A DNA stretch of 64,000 bases from positions 16,464-80,463 of the forward strand of contig JAFTPP010000028.1 in assembly GCA_017463255.1 (NCBI GenBank), written 5' to 3'. This document shows positions 9,345 through 19,422 of the stretch, one piece after another. Position numbers and translations under genes: made by a program. The stretch comes from Lachnospiraceae bacterium (lineage in GTDB: Bacteria; Bacillota; Clostridia; Lachnospirales; Lachnospiraceae). The notes under the pieces are model-generated. The model had not been told where the DNA came from. It ran no database searches and saw only the letters and a program-made list of their open reading frames with translations. Every line of letters starts with the position of its first letter. The first letter of the stretch is position 1.

Positions 9345-11437
9345 ATAGTCATTCCTTCCTCAATTCCTTCTATTACCCAGTAATTATTCACATCATGACC
9401 ACCGGCAATAAAGCTTTTTGCTGTTACTCTTCCGTAGTCATCCATAACATAAACATAAGTCTGTCCTGATTTGACAAAAACAGCCTTTGAAGGCACTAAC
9501 ACTACTCCGGATACCTTTCTCGGATTTCCTGTCACGTCATAGGAGGTCCTTTCAAAATAGCTGATTTCCGGAGATTTTCCCATTTCTTCCAAACGGGCAA
9601 GAATTTCATCCGGCAATTTGATATATGCCTGATCAGAATGCATTTTTCCATTCATGGCATCTGTTGTTACCGTTATGACTTTTCCCGGAACGGCTACTTT
9701 GTTGCCATCCTTATCTCTGTATTCAATCTGCATTTCATTGCCGTAATTCAATACCTGATTGGTATTACTTACACGCAAATAGCAAGTGTCAGGAGAAGCA
9801 ATATACATAAGGTTTTCATTATAGTACAAAGAATCCCCTGTTCTTTTTTCCGAACGCCAGATAACAATTCCGTCAGCATTTGCCAAAATTTCCGTTGTGG
9901 CATAAGCCTCTTCCATCTCTAAAATCTCAGCTTCTAACAGGTCAATGCTTTCCTGCTTTAATGCAATCTGTTCATTCAGGTTCTCAATTTCTTTTGCAGT
10001 AAAGTTGGCATCTTCATCATATAATCTGTCAACGATATCCTGCTTTCTTTCGTACATTCTTGTGAGATTAAGCTTCTTTTCTTCTAACAAAAGAGCATCA
10101 CCTTCTACCGTAATGGTTGCAACCACATCTCCTTTTTTCACAGTGGCATAACGGTCAATTTCATATTGTACGAACTGAGGTGTACCATGTTCCAAATCAT
10201 AAGTAACCACTTCATAGTCAGGATAATTAATCTGTCCGCCACCATTAAAGTAGGTCTGGAAAATCTGTTTATGTAATACCTGGGTCTTTTCACCATAGGT
10301 AACGTAATCAGACAAAAGAACAGAATCCCCTTCACTAATGCCGCTTAAAATTTCAGTATATACACCATCTGTATAGCCTTCTTCCACATATACCTTGCTA
10401 TTACTGCCATCCTCTACACAATAGACATAGCTTCTGGAGCCGTCTGCATGTAAAGCATCATTAGAAACAGAAAGACACTGCTTTACTTCTTCGTGGATTA
10501 CCGTTAATACTGCAAGAGAACCAAAGGCAATCTCATTTTGAGGATCATCTATGATAAAAGTAGAATATAATGTCTTGCCTGCAAGTATCAGGCTTTCATA
10601 CTCTTCATGCTCATATGGAACATATTCTACATCATAGTTTTTTCCGTTTACAGAAACAAAATACCTGCTTGCCTTGTCTAATTCCTCCTCGGTCAAATAC
10701 TCTACACGGATTGATTTTTCCGACTCATCTAATAGGGAAATGACTGATGTTCCCGCTCCTACTTTATCTCCTTTGGAATAACCGCCAAGAGCGGCTACGG
10801 TTCCTTCAGCTTCTGCCTTAATAACTACATTTTTCCCCTGAGCTGTAAGTTCTGTAAGCTGTTCATTATAATAATTATAATCTAATTCATATAATGCCTG
10901 CTTTGTAGCATATAACTCATTTAATCCGCTTAATTCAAGCTCTAATATGGAAACCTGATGATTTAACCGTTCTGTTTCTGCAATTACAATTTGAGCTCTT
11001 TCCTTTTTATCTGCAATTGTTTCTTTTTTTGCTTCGATTTGTTCTGTTAAATCTGCAAGTTCTTTCTGATGGCTTTCTAATAATTCTTCCAATTTTTCTT
11101 CCATATTGGAAATGGACTCTGCCACACTGGTCTCATCCCCGTAAGCAAGCACGTCACCTTTTGTTACTTCCTGGCCCGGGAATTTTTCATAATGACTAAA
11201 GGTCATGCTATCTTCAAAGGCATAAGTAGTAATCTTTGGATTCACTACTCCCATAAATGTTTCGTATTTATACAAGTCCCGATATGCTGCCTGCTCAATG
11301 TTGGCGGTTGCATTCACGGGGTCAATCAGTTCAATGGAGGAAGAGTCGGTTTCCTTCGTTGCTTTCCCACAACCCGCGCATATTGCCAGTATTAATGATA
11401 TGGAAAGAAAGCCTTTATACAGTCGCTTTTTTGTCAT
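9332..11437 (-). CDS. Efflux adaptor lipoprotein with two HlyD-like modules
   Basis: This 701-residue lipoprotein has lipobox-like ICAGC near residues 19-23. It carries two coiled-coil hairpins, one around residues 110-205 and a second around 455-545. Each is flanked by lipoyl/beta-barrel-like segments (for example KAEAEGTVAALGGYSKGD and LANADGIVIWRSEKRTGD). Ordinary adaptors have one module in 350-450 residues, so this looks like an internal duplication. It would bridge the permease to the cell wall. The start overlaps the first adaptor's stop by 4 bases (ATGA). Confidence 0.85.
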   Translation of the reverse strand: MTKKRLYKGFLSISLILAICAGCGKATKETDSSSIELIDPVNATANIEQAAYRDLYKYETFMGVVNPKITTYAFEDSMTFSHYEKFPGQEVTKGDVLAYGDETSVAESISNMEEKLEELLESHQKELADLTEQIEAKKETIADKKERAQIVIAETERLNHQVSILELELSGLNELYATKQALYELDYNYYNEQLTELTAQGKNVVIKAEAEGTVAALGGYSKGDKVGAGTSVISLLDESEKSIRVEYLTEEELDKASRYFVSVNGKNYDVEYVPYEHEEYESLILAGKTLYSTFIIDDPQNEIAFGSLAVLTVIHEEVKQCLSVSNDALHADGSRSYVYCVEDGSNSKVYVEEGYTDGVYTEILSGISEGDSVLLSDYVTYGEKTQVLHKQIFQTYFNGGGQINYPDYEVVTYDLEHGTPQFVQYEIDRYATVKKGDVVATITVEGDALLLEEKKLNLTRMYERKQDIVDRLYDEDANFTAKEIENLNEQIALKQESIDLLEAEILEMEEAYATTEILANADGIVIWRSEKRTGDSLYYNENLMYIASPDTCYLRVSNTNQVLNYGNEMQIEYRDKDGNKVAVPGKVITVTTDAMNGKMHSDQAYIKLPDEILARLEEMGKSPEISYFERTSYDVTGNPRKVSGVVLVPSKAVFVKSGQTYVYVMDDYGRVTAKSFIAGGHDVNNYWVIEGIEEGMTICLE

Positions 11438-12531
11438 CGCAATACAACCTTGTCCCCTTCTTCAAGACCACTTAAGATCTCGACATATTCCTTTGTCCGA
11501 AGACCGATTTCTACCCATTTGGTTTCCTGAGTTCCATCTTCCTTCATAACGTATACAAAATATTTATCATCCATGCTGTGTAAAGCCTTCGGTGCCACAC
11601 ATAATGCATCTTCCCTGCTGCTTAACACTAACACAATATTTCCTCTGGCACCGATGTTTACTTTACCCACATCGCCATCCGCCATAATAAAACGCAAGCC
11701 TTCCTCATCTGCCTTATCAAGTTCATAAGGTAATACTTCATAAGTTCCCTTATTATCACCGGTAATAACTTCCATCATAACAGGAACACCTTCTGTAAAA
11801 TAAATGGCATCCTCCGGTTTATCCCCTATAAACAGACACTCGTCACTGTCGGTAATGGTAAAAATACGCTCATCGGCAACGGTAAGAGTCCCTTCCATCT
11901 TAGGCTTAACATACACAACCGTTCCGCTCATGGTAGCATACAGTTTTCCGTCTTCAATCTGCGCTTTAAGCTCTTCTAACTTAAGTCTTGCTATGTACAA
12001 AGCATCTTCGTAATCCTCAATGGTATACTCATACGCACTCTCAATCTGAGCAAGTCTTTCTTCATGAGGCTCGGCGTCAAAATAAGTACGATAGTTATAC
12101 TCATATTCCGCATTCTCAATGGCTATTTCCAGTTCCTTTTGCGAAAGAACCTGATTTAACATTATTTCCGCTCTTTCTATTGCATACTCAAGTTCAGCAA
12201 TCTGAGTTTCAAGACTATCTGCCGTTAAGGTAGCCATAAGTTGTCCCTTTTTGACTTTGTCTCCTTCTTTGACATACACTTCTTCAATTACTTTTCCATC
12301 CACAGCAAAACTTAAGCCGTCCGAATGAACTGCTTTATACTGACTCCTTACTGTAACCGTTTCCTGTAAATCCTGTCTTGTAACCGCCGCAATACCGTAC
12401 TCCGGTTCCTCTGCTTCTTTTTCCAAAAGCACCAGATTATCGTCCTTAGCGCCGCCTTTTCCGCAGGCTGTCATCATCGCAAGTATGAATGAAATTGCTG
12501 TGATTTTTATTCTTTTAGATTTCATATACAT
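11434..12531 (-). CDS. HlyD/MacA-like efflux adaptor lipoprotein
   Basis: This 365-residue lipoprotein has lipobox-like MMTAC near residue 23. An N-terminal lipoyl half (DGKVIEEVYVKEGDKVKKGQ) leads into a coiled coil at about residues 95-190, and beta-barrel and membrane-proximal domains follow. It is the first gene of the five-gene exporter operon, just behind a good promoter. Start 12531 has AGGA nine bases upstream; the in-frame ATG at 12525 is an alternative. It probably stabilises or gates the exporter with the double adaptor. Confidence 0.87.
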   Translation of the reverse strand: MYMKSKRIKITAISFILAMMTACGKGGAKDDNLVLLEKEAEEPEYGIAAVTRQDLQETVTVRSQYKAVHSDGLSFAVDGKVIEEVYVKEGDKVKKGQLMATLTADSLETQIAELEYAIERAEIMLNQVLSQKELEIAIENAEYEYNYRTYFDAEPHEERLAQIESAYEYTIEDYEDALYIARLKLEELKAQIEDGKLYATMSGTVVYVKPKMEGTLTVADERIFTITDSDECLFIGDKPEDAIYFTEGVPVMMEVITGDNKGTYEVLPYELDKADEEGLRFIMADGDVGKVNIGARGNIVLVLSSREDALCVAPKALHSMDDKYFVYVMKEDGTQETKWVEIGLRTKEYVEILSGLEEGDKVVLR

Positions 12532-12565
12532 ATCGCCCAATCCTATAATAAAACTAATTGTGATT

Positions 12566-12594
12566 ATTATAACTTTTCACTAAATAACTGTCTA
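12566..12594 (-). promoter_or_regulatory. Sigma-A-type promoter of the efflux operon
   Basis: Reading the minus strand, TAGACA (12594-12589), a 17-base spacer and a perfect TATAAT (12571-12566) lie about 35 bases before the first adaptor start. Confidence 0.75.
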
Positions 12595-12677
12595 GTTTAC
12601 AAAGTAACCTAACAAAAAATTCACATTTTGTTCACAGATGCATATATTACTCTTGAATAACTCCCATGAGGCTTGTC

Positions 12678-13934
12678 ATGATTCAACACATACCCTTCGA
12701 AAGCGGTACTTCCGTTACCGGAAATCTGCAGATTCAGGTTACTTCACGCCTGGGGCTGATACCTATCGAAAATGCAAGAGTAACCATCAGTTACAGCAAT
12801 GACCCGGACACTGTTTTAGAACAGGTCAACACCAATATCGTAGGGGAATCAGAAACTCTGACCCTACAGACGCCCCCTTTGGATTATAGCTTAGAGCCAG
12901 ACTCTCCCCAGCCTTATTCTGTATATAACATTACTGTAGAAGCAGACGGTTATGAACCTCTGACCGTTCTTGGCAGTGAAATTCTTCCCAATGTAACTGC
13001 TATTCAGCCTATCAGACTCACTCCGTTAGAAGGTGTTGAAACTGATAGTGAAATTGTCATACCGCCTCACACTCTCTATGGTGATTACACTCCCAAAATA
13101 CCGGAAGCCGAAGTAAAGCCTGTATCTGAAACAGGAGAAATTGTCTTAAGCAGAGTCGTAATTCCTGAAACCATTATCGTACACGACGGTCTGCCGGATG
13201 ATTCATCTGCTACGAATTATTATGTAAACTATATTGACTACATTAAAAATGTTGTCTCTTCCGAAATATATGCTACTTGGCCGGAATCGAGCCTTTATGC
13301 CAATACCCTTGCCATTATGAGCTTTACACTAAACCGTGTATTCACCGAATGGTACCGCAATCAGGGAAAACCTTTTACAATCACCAGTTCTACCGCTTAT
13401 GACCAGAAGTGGATATACGGACGTAATATCTACGAAAATGTAGGTCGTGTGGTAGATGACATTTTCAACAACTTTTTATCAAGACCCGGCATCAAACAGC
13501 CAATCTTAACCCAATATTGTAACGGTACCACCACAACCTGCGCCGGCTTAAGTCAATGGGGATCCAAGTATCTGGGGGACGAAGGATACAGCCCTATTGA
13601 AATTATCCGATATTACTATGGAAATGATATGTATATCAATTCCAGCGAGTTTGTGTCCGGGGTCCCTTCCTCCTACCCCGGATACACACTAACCAGAGGT
13701 GCCAGTGGTGAAAAGGTGTTACAAATTCAAGAGCAGCTAAACCGTATCTCCCAGAACTATCCTTTGATTCCAAAGATTGCCGTAGACGGAATCTATGGAC
13801 CAAACACGGCAGAAGCAGTCCGGGTCTTTCAGTCAGTATTTAACTTGCCCCAAACAGGAACCATTAACGAAGCTACCTGGTATCGGATTTCCCAGATTTA
13901 TGTAGGCGTCACAAGAATTGCTGAGCTTATTTAG
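12678..13934 (+). CDS. SpoIID-like/peptidoglycan-binding protein
   Basis: This 418-residue protein has an N-terminal beta-rich, carboxypeptidase-regulatory-like part. A central region around residues 185-330 matches the SpoIID/amidase-enhancer fold (conserved SSEIYATWPESSLYANTLA, then CAGLSQWGSKYLG and IIRYYYG). A C-terminal PG_binding_1 repeat follows at about 340-415 (TRGASGEKVLQIQEQL, DGIYGPNTAEAVRVFQ). SpoIID is a lytic transglycosylase of engulfment, so a spore or cell-wall role is likely. A TGAGG site six bases before 12678 selects this ATG over the one at 12666. No signal peptide is visible, which is odd for a wall-binding protein. Confidence 0.82.
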   Translation: MIQHIPFESGTSVTGNLQIQVTSRLGLIPIENARVTISYSNDPDTVLEQVNTNIVGESETLTLQTPPLDYSLEPDSPQPYSVYNITVEADGYEPLTVLGSEILPNVTAIQPIRLTPLEGVETDSEIVIPPHTLYGDYTPKIPEAEVKPVSETGEIVLSRVVIPETIIVHDGLPDDSSATNYYVNYIDYIKNVVSSEIYATWPESSLYANTLAIMSFTLNRVFTEWYRNQGKPFTITSSTAYDQKWIYGRNIYENVGRVVDDIFNNFLSRPGIKQPILTQYCNGTTTTCAGLSQWGSKYLGDEGYSPIEIIRYYYGNDMYINSSEFVSGVPSSYPGYTLTRGASGEKVLQIQEQLNRISQNYPLIPKIAVDGIYGPNTAEAVRVFQSVFNLPQTGTINEATWYRISQIYVGVTRIAELI

Positions 13935-13953
13935 AAAATTCTTCCTATTTCTT

Positions 13954-13987
13954 ATTCCGCAGGCTTAAAGGTCTGCGGAATCTTTAT
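13954..13987. terminator. Rho-independent terminator
   Basis: A 9-bp stem ATTCCGCAG (13954-13962) pairs with CTGCGGAAT (13973-13981) and is followed by a T-rich run. It ends the SpoIID-like gene and may also end the minus-strand gene that stops at 14022. Confidence 0.8.
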
Positions 13988-14021
13988 GTTTCTTTATTTC
14001 ATTTCGAATCATCGTGTTAAT

Positions 14022-14741
14022 CTACTTTGTAAGCATCTCAACCTGTTTTTTGATTACTCTTAAATCCAATGGATTCTCCGTGGTTTCATAAGTAATCACC
14101 AGCTCCTTTCCCACCATAAAATTATTATTCGTATATATGTTTACTTTTTTTACAAAGTCATTTGCATAATTATAGTTATCCATAAGCCCGGCATGTTCCC
14201 AATATGTAATCTTTCCGCTGTGCAAATTGATAATTGTAAAATCAGGATATATTGTAATCGTTTTCCCTAAGTTCTTAACTGTTAGGGGACGCTCATACTT
14301 ATACATAATTTCATCACGGTGCTGATACAATAAATTCGCAATAATAACTTCCGATTTCGACCTTACTAACTCCCCCTGTTGCGTTTCATACTTTAATCCT
14401 TCCGGATAGAAAGTATTTTTCTCATAGATTTCCTCCTTCCACTTCTGAATCATTTCTTCTCTACTACCACTAATCGGTTTGATTAGCTTCTTTCGTTCTA
14501 CACTTAATTGGTCATATATTTCAGCCGTTCGTTCCGGATGATAATGCTTTAATAAATGCTTTAATTCTTTAAGATTCATTTCAAATATAGGTTTTAGTTC
14601 CAAATAATAATGCTTTTGTGCCAAGTCTTCTGCCAGTGAAAAATTATCTTGTTTTATGTATTTTCTATCCCACTTCTTCTTCGTTTCATTCATAAACTGT
14701 TGGTAGAAATATGTATGCTTTCCTTTCTTTTGCCATTTCAA
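14022..14741 (-). CDS. Uncharacterised PD-(D/E)XK-like nuclease-fold protein; start codon lesion likely
   Basis: The 239-residue frame from a TTG at 14741 contains RSKSEVIIANLLYQH, then YERPLTV, TIYPDFTIIN and ITYWEHAGLMD, the order expected for a PD-(D/E)XK nuclease core (E, PDF, WEH). The reading frame stays open upstream to 14840 and this extra part (EISNLENYIRI, ENAPKGCLKW) looks protein-like. A perfect AGGAGG (14854-14849) sits 8 bases before an in-frame ACG at 14840, where an ATG would be expected. So either ACG is used as a rare start (272 residues) or a T-to-C change has crippled the gene. Function is not known. Confidence 0.6.
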   Translation of the reverse strand: MKWQKKGKHTYFYQQFMNETKKKWDRKYIKQDNFSLAEDLAQKHYYLELKPIFEMNLKELKHLLKHYHPERTAEIYDQLSVERKKLIKPISGSREEMIQKWKEEIYEKNTFYPEGLKYETQQGELVRSKSEVIIANLLYQHRDEIMYKYERPLTVKNLGKTITIYPDFTIINLHSGKITYWEHAGLMDNYNYANDFVKKVNIYTNNNFMVGKELVITYETTENPLDLRVIKKQVEMLTK

Positions 14742-14853
14742 GCATCCTTTTGGTGCATTTTCTTCAAACCGGTTAATAATTCTTATGTAATTCTCTAAAT
14801 TACTGATTTCCTCCTTGATTGCTTTTACTACTTTGTCCGTATTACTCTCCTCC

Positions 14854-15028
14854 TCTTACCATTAATGTAAAAATCTTTGTTATGGGTAGAAATTTATGCC
14901 TAGTTTAGATTTATCCAAATAGATTTTTCTTACCATGCACATGCAATGCCCGACATATGGGTAGATATTTAATTGAAAAAATAGAAATTCTTCTTACCAT
15001 ATCTGAATCCAAGACCGGTATGGTTAGA
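14854..15028. repeat. Three spaced inverted-repeat units upstream of the PD-(D/E)XK-like gene
   Basis: Three units of the form TCTTACCAT, 19-20 bases, ATGGGTAGA occur at 14854-14890, 14928-14965 and 14992-15028 (the last reads ATGGTTAGA). Arms are near complementary, spacer sequences are unrelated and the arm spacing is constant. The first unit overlaps the AGGAGG of the gene. They may be protein-binding sites or remnants of a small repeat. The rest of 14865-15120 shows no gene. Confidence 0.55.
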
Positions 15029-15124
15029 TAAGTTATAGATTTTAATGAATTTTAGAAAGTTTATATAGAATTGTTTCACCCTATCCCCAACTCATGGGGG
15101 GATAGGATGAAATAAAGCTTAATA

Positions 15125-17722
15125 TTACAGATAATCCTTATCCTGCGCCTGAGCAAACAACGCACCTTCACGGACAGAGATTTCAATTACATCCCCCTGC
15201 TTTACCATATCGGATAAGATAAGTTTCGCAGAAAGTGTTTCCACATACTTCTGGATATATCTCTTTAACGGTCTTGCGCCAAAGCTTGGATCATAAGCGT
15301 TCTCGATAATAAACTGTTTTGCCTCATCTGTCAGTACAACGCTTAATTCCCTGTCAGCAAGTCTGCGGTTTAAATCCTTCATAATTAATTCTACAATACC
15401 GCCGATATTATCCTTGCTCAATGGCTTAAAGAGAATAATCTCGTCAAGACGGTTTAAGAATTCAGGTCTGAAATGACCACGTAATTCCTGCATCACCATC
15501 TTAGAGGCACCCTCATCAATATTCCCGTCCGGAGTAATTCCTTCTAAGAGATATGTTGCGCCGATATTGGAGGTCATAATGAGAATGGTATTCTTAAAGT
15601 CTACGGTACGTCCCTGGGAATCTGTAATTCGTCCGTCATCAAGTACCTGTAACAGGACATTGAACACATCCGGATGTGCTTTTTCAATCTCATCGAAAAG
15701 AACAACCGCATAAGGCTTTCTTCTGACTGCTTCGGTCAACTGTCCTCCCTCATCATATCCTACATATCCGGGAGGCGCTCCGATCAATCTGCTTACAGAA
15801 TACTTCTCCATATACTCACTCATATCGATACGAACCATGTTAGATTCGTCATCAAAGAGTACTTCTGCCAAAGATTTTGCAAGTTCTGTTTTACCGACAC
15901 CGGTTGGACCCAGGAATAAAAATGACCCGATTGGTTTACTGGGATCTTTAATTCCGGCTTTTGACCGCATAATAGCTTCTGCCACTTTGGTCACACCTTC
16001 GTCCTGACCCACCACTCTTTTATGAAGTTCTTCATCCAGATGTAGTGTTTTATTCCTTTCGCTTTCTGTTAACTTTGCAACAGGAATTCCTGTCCATCTG
16101 GAAATGATCTTGGCAATTTCTTCCTCAGTCACTCTCTCATGAACCAATGACTGATTCTGATCCTTTAACTTATCTTCCTCAATCTCTAACTGTTTCTTTA
16201 ATCCCGGTAAAGTTCCGTAAGAAAGCTCTGCCGCTTTTTCCAGATTACCTTCACGTTGGGCTATCTGAATTTGGGAATTCACACTATCAATTTCCTCACG
16301 AAGCTTCTGCAGACGTTCCACGTTAGCCTTCTCATTGTCCCACCGGGCTTTTCTGTTTCCGAAATCCTCTTTTAATTCCGCAAGCTCCTTTGCCAATGCT
16401 TCACGGCGTTCCGTACTCAAACGGTCTGTTTCTTTTTTAAGGGCTGCTACTTCGATTTCCATCTGCATCATTTTACGCTGTAATTCATCAAGCTCTGTAG
16501 GCAGGGAATCTAATTCTGTTTTAATCAGGGCACAAGCCTCGTCCACAAGGTCAATGGCCTTATCAGGTAGGAATCTGTCCGAAATATAGCGGTTCGATAA
16601 CATAGCTGCACTTACCAAAGCATTATCCATAATCTTAACGCCATGGAATACTTCGTATCGTTCCTTTAATCCTCGTAAAATAGAAATAGTGTCCTCTACT
16701 GTTGGTTCATTTACCATAACCGGCTGGAAACGTCTTTCTAATGCAGGGTCCTTTTCAATATATTGACGGTACTCATCCAATGTGGTTGCTCCAATACAGT
16801 GAAGCTCCCCACGGGCAAGCATGGGCTTTAACATATTTCCTGCATCTAACGCACCATCTGTCTTACCTGCTCCAACAATGGTGTGAAGTTCATCAATAAA
16901 GAGAATAATCTGTCCTTCACTCTTTTTTACATCCTCAAGAACAGCTTTTAATCTTTCCTCAAACTCACCGCGGTATTTAGCTCCTGCCACAAGGGAACCC
17001 ATGTCAAGTGCAAAAACCTTCTTATCCTTCAATCCTCCCGGCACATCACCTTTTACAATCCGTTGGGCAAGTCCTTCCACAACAGCAGTCTTACCTACAC
17101 CGGGCTCACCGATTAAGACCGGATTATTCTTCGTTTTACGGGATAAAATACGGATAATATTTCGAATTTCATCATCTCGTCCTATAACCGGATCCAATTT
17201 TTCATTACGCGCTTTTTCCACCAAATCCTGTCCGTATTTTGCCAGTGTATCATAAGTCGCCTCAGGATTATCGCTGGTTACACGCTGATTGCCCCTAACG
17301 GTAGACAATGCCTGTAAAAACCGTTCTCTTGTGATTCCGAATTCTTTCAATAGCTCTTTTATCTCACGGTTTGGATTCTTAATCATGCAAAGAAACAAAT
17401 GCTCTACAGAAACATATTCATCTCCCATTGCCTTTGCTTCATCTTCAGCTGTAATAAGGGCCTTATTCAAATCTTTTCCCACAGTCAACTGTCCGCCGCT
17501 TACTTTTACCCTTTTTGCCACAGCCTGCTCACAACGGTTCAAAAAATAATCCTTATTAATTTCCATTTTTTCAATGAGTTTTAGAATCAGACTGTCTTCC
17601 ACTGTTAAAAGGCTGTACAACAGATGTTCCTGTTCAATCTCCTGATTGCCATACTCATATGCTAACTTCTCACAACGTTCCACAGCTTCAATGGATTTTT
17701 GCGTAAATTTTGAAATGTTCAT
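15125..17722 (-). CDS. clpB: ATP-dependent disaggregase ClpB
   Basis: This 865-residue hexameric AAA+ chaperone reactivates aggregated proteins together with DnaK. It has a Clp N-domain (about 1-145) and a first AAA domain with Walker [10 protein letters not shown] at 205-213. The long middle coiled coil of ClpB (about 405-525) follows, and then the second AAA domain with GPTGVGKTE near 600 and a Clp C-terminal small domain. The middle domain separates it from ClpC and ClpA. AGGAGG seven bases before 17722 sets the start. No CIRCE or CtsR box is evident upstream. Confidence 0.95.
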   Translation of the reverse strand: MNISKFTQKSIEAVERCEKLAYEYGNQEIEQEHLLYSLLTVEDSLILKLIEKMEINKDYFLNRCEQAVAKRVKVSGGQLTVGKDLNKALITAEDEAKAMGDEYVSVEHLFLCMIKNPNREIKELLKEFGITRERFLQALSTVRGNQRVTSDNPEATYDTLAKYGQDLVEKARNEKLDPVIGRDDEIRNIIRILSRKTKNNPVLIGEPGVGKTAVVEGLAQRIVKGDVPGGLKDKKVFALDMGSLVAGAKYRGEFEERLKAVLEDVKKSEGQIILFIDELHTIVGAGKTDGALDAGNMLKPMLARGELHCIGATTLDEYRQYIEKDPALERRFQPVMVNEPTVEDTISILRGLKERYEVFHGVKIMDNALVSAAMLSNRYISDRFLPDKAIDLVDEACALIKTELDSLPTELDELQRKMMQMEIEVAALKKETDRLSTERREALAKELAELKEDFGNRKARWDNEKANVERLQKLREEIDSVNSQIQIAQREGNLEKAAELSYGTLPGLKKQLEIEEDKLKDQNQSLVHERVTEEEIAKIISRWTGIPVAKLTESERNKTLHLDEELHKRVVGQDEGVTKVAEAIMRSKAGIKDPSKPIGSFLFLGPTGVGKTELAKSLAEVLFDDESNMVRIDMSEYMEKYSVSRLIGAPPGYVGYDEGGQLTEAVRRKPYAVVLFDEIEKAHPDVFNVLLQVLDDGRITDSQGRTVDFKNTILIMTSNIGATYLLEGITPDGNIDEGASKMVMQELRGHFRPEFLNRLDEIILFKPLSKDNIGGIVELIMKDLNRRLADRELSVVLTDEAKQFIIENAYDPSFGARPLKRYIQKYVETLSAKLILSDMVKQGDVIEISVREGALFAQAQDKDYL

Positions 17723-17773
17723 ATGACTACCTCCTTTTACATTCAAACACTTTTACACTTATGTTTCGCACTT

Positions 17774-17801
17774 AGAATAACATTTTTACCAAAATATTCA
17801 A
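17774..17801 (-). promoter_or_regulatory. Possible clpB promoter
   Basis: On the minus strand TTGAAT (17801-17796), a 16-base spacer and TATTCT (17779-17774) lie about 50 bases before the clpB start. Both boxes are imperfect. Confidence 0.4.
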
Positions 17802-17849
17802 TTATATGTTCCTTAATTAATTATAAAAAAAATAAGAAATTTTATTAAC

Positions 17850-17897
17850 AAAACGGACCTTTTGTTCCAGATTATCTCTGCCAAAAAGTCCGTTTTT
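17850..17897 (-). terminator. Rho-independent terminator after the fucose operon
   Basis: Arms AAAACGGAC (17850-17858) and GTCCGTTTT (17888-17896) form a stem with a partly paired interior. It lies just past the kinase stop codon. Confidence 0.75.
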
Positions 17898-17905
17898 CTT
17901 ATTCG

Positions 17906-19381
17906 CTATAATAAACTCATAAACCTCTCAAATGCTTCATCCCACTTAGCATCCCCGTTAGGCTCATAGCATTTGACCAAATCGGATTGCTTAAGGATTT
18001 CACGGAATTCATCAATACTTTCCATGGCACCTGTGGCAATCATCTGAATGGCAATATTTCCAAGTACTGTTGCTTCCGTGGGGCCTGCCATTACTCTCAT
18101 ATTGCAGGCATCTGCTGCAAGTTTACATAACAATCCGCTATTTGCTCCCCCGCCGATTAAGTGAATGGTATTATACTCTTTTCCGGTACAATCACTAATC
18201 TCGTGAAGAGTATAGCGATACTTTAATGCCAAACTCTCATCAATACACCTTACAACCTGACCAATGGTTTCTGGAACCGGCTGACCGGTCTTCTTACAAA
18301 ATTCCCTGATTCTTTCAGGAATATTACCGGGAGCGGCAAATTCCGGCGCGTCAGGGTCTATAAAACTTCTGAAAGGCTGTTCCTTCACGGCAAGCATCTC
18401 TAACTCACCAAACCCTACCGAACTGTCAATGGTTCCGTCTTTGATCCACTGACGTCTGCTCTCCTGAATCAGCCATAATCCGATAATATTCTTTAAAAAA
18501 GAAATCTTACCGCCATAGCCGCCTTCATTGGTGATGTCATATTTTCTGCTCTTCTCATTCTGAATCGGTTCCGGTGTTTCCGTTCCGAATAATGACCATG
18601 TTCCGCAACTTATAAAAATAAAATCCTCTTCCGTTGCCGGTACTGCTACCATGGCACACTGGGTATCATGCCCTGCTACTGCTATGACAGGCACCTGTGA
18701 AACCCCCAACTCTTCAGAAATACTCTGCTGCAAAACGCCATTGACTTCACCGGTCGGTATTATGTCTGTTAAGATATTCTGCGGTAATCCTAAAGTATCC
18801 AATACTTCCTCGGACCATTTTTTAGACATCACATCCATCATCTGGGTTGTGGAAGCTATAGAATACTCTGTTTTCTTTTCACCGGTTAAAAAATACTGAA
18901 ACAAATCGGGCATCATCAAAAGACAATCTGCCCTATCAAGTAATTCCGGTCTTTTTTCTTTTAAGCTAAGAAGTTGAAATACCGTGTTAATTTCCATAAA
19001 CTGATTACCGGTAATCTCATAAAACCGTTCTCTGTTTATCTTACTAAGAGCAAGTTCCAACATGCCTTTGGTTCTCTCATCACGATAATTCACCGGATTT
19101 TCCAAAAGATTTCCTTTTTTATCCAGTAAACCAAAGTCCACGCCCCATGTATCAATTCCGATGGAATCAAAACCTTCTGGTTTAGCCTTTAAGATTCCCT
19201 GTTTAATCTCATGAAAAAGTCGCAATACATCCCAATACAGAGTCCCGTTAATCATAACAGGGTCATTTGAAAAACGATGGATTTCTTTTAATTCTATTTT
19301 TTTGCCGTCAAATATACCAAGCATGGCTCTACCGCTTGAAGCACCAAAGTCAAATGCAAGTACACTTTTTTTCTTCTCCAT
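17906..19381 (-). CDS. FGGY-family kinase, RhaB-like; probable L-fuculokinase
   Basis: This 491-residue sugar kinase begins with the phosphate-1 motif (LAFDFGASSGRAML) and carries IGIDTWGVDFGLLD, GHDTQCAM, SCGTWSLFG and IGGGANS motifs of the rhamnulokinase branch. By sequence it is RhaB-like. Because it follows fucI in an operon, L-fuculose is the likelier substrate, and RhaB-like kinases are known to serve fucose in Clostridia. The start at 19381 (MEKKKSVLAFD) is preceded by a purine-rich GGGG/TAGAA stretch. Confidence 0.87.
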   Translation of the reverse strand: MEKKKSVLAFDFGASSGRAMLGIFDGKKIELKEIHRFSNDPVMINGTLYWDVLRLFHEIKQGILKAKPEGFDSIGIDTWGVDFGLLDKKGNLLENPVNYRDERTKGMLELALSKINRERFYEITGNQFMEINTVFQLLSLKEKRPELLDRADCLLMMPDLFQYFLTGEKKTEYSIASTTQMMDVMSKKWSEEVLDTLGLPQNILTDIIPTGEVNGVLQQSISEELGVSQVPVIAVAGHDTQCAMVAVPATEEDFIFISCGTWSLFGTETPEPIQNEKSRKYDITNEGGYGGKISFLKNIIGLWLIQESRRQWIKDGTIDSSVGFGELEMLAVKEQPFRSFIDPDAPEFAAPGNIPERIREFCKKTGQPVPETIGQVVRCIDESLALKYRYTLHEISDCTGKEYNTIHLIGGGANSGLLCKLAADACNMRVMAGPTEATVLGNIAIQMIATGAMESIDEFREILKQSDLVKCYEPNGDAKWDEAFERFMSLL

Positions 19382-19422
19382 AATTCTACCCCATTCTATC
19401 AATTCCATGTGTTGAAAATACA

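Noticed and set aside
11192..11549. Overlapping plus-strand frames opposite the adaptor genes
   Set aside because: They are shadows of the well-supported minus-strand adaptor lipoproteins, with no start signals or family resemblance.
17723..17905. CIRCE or CtsR operator before clpB
   Set aside because: Neither TTAGCACTC-N9-GAGTGCTAA nor a GGTCAAA direct repeat is present; only an ordinary weak promoter is seen.
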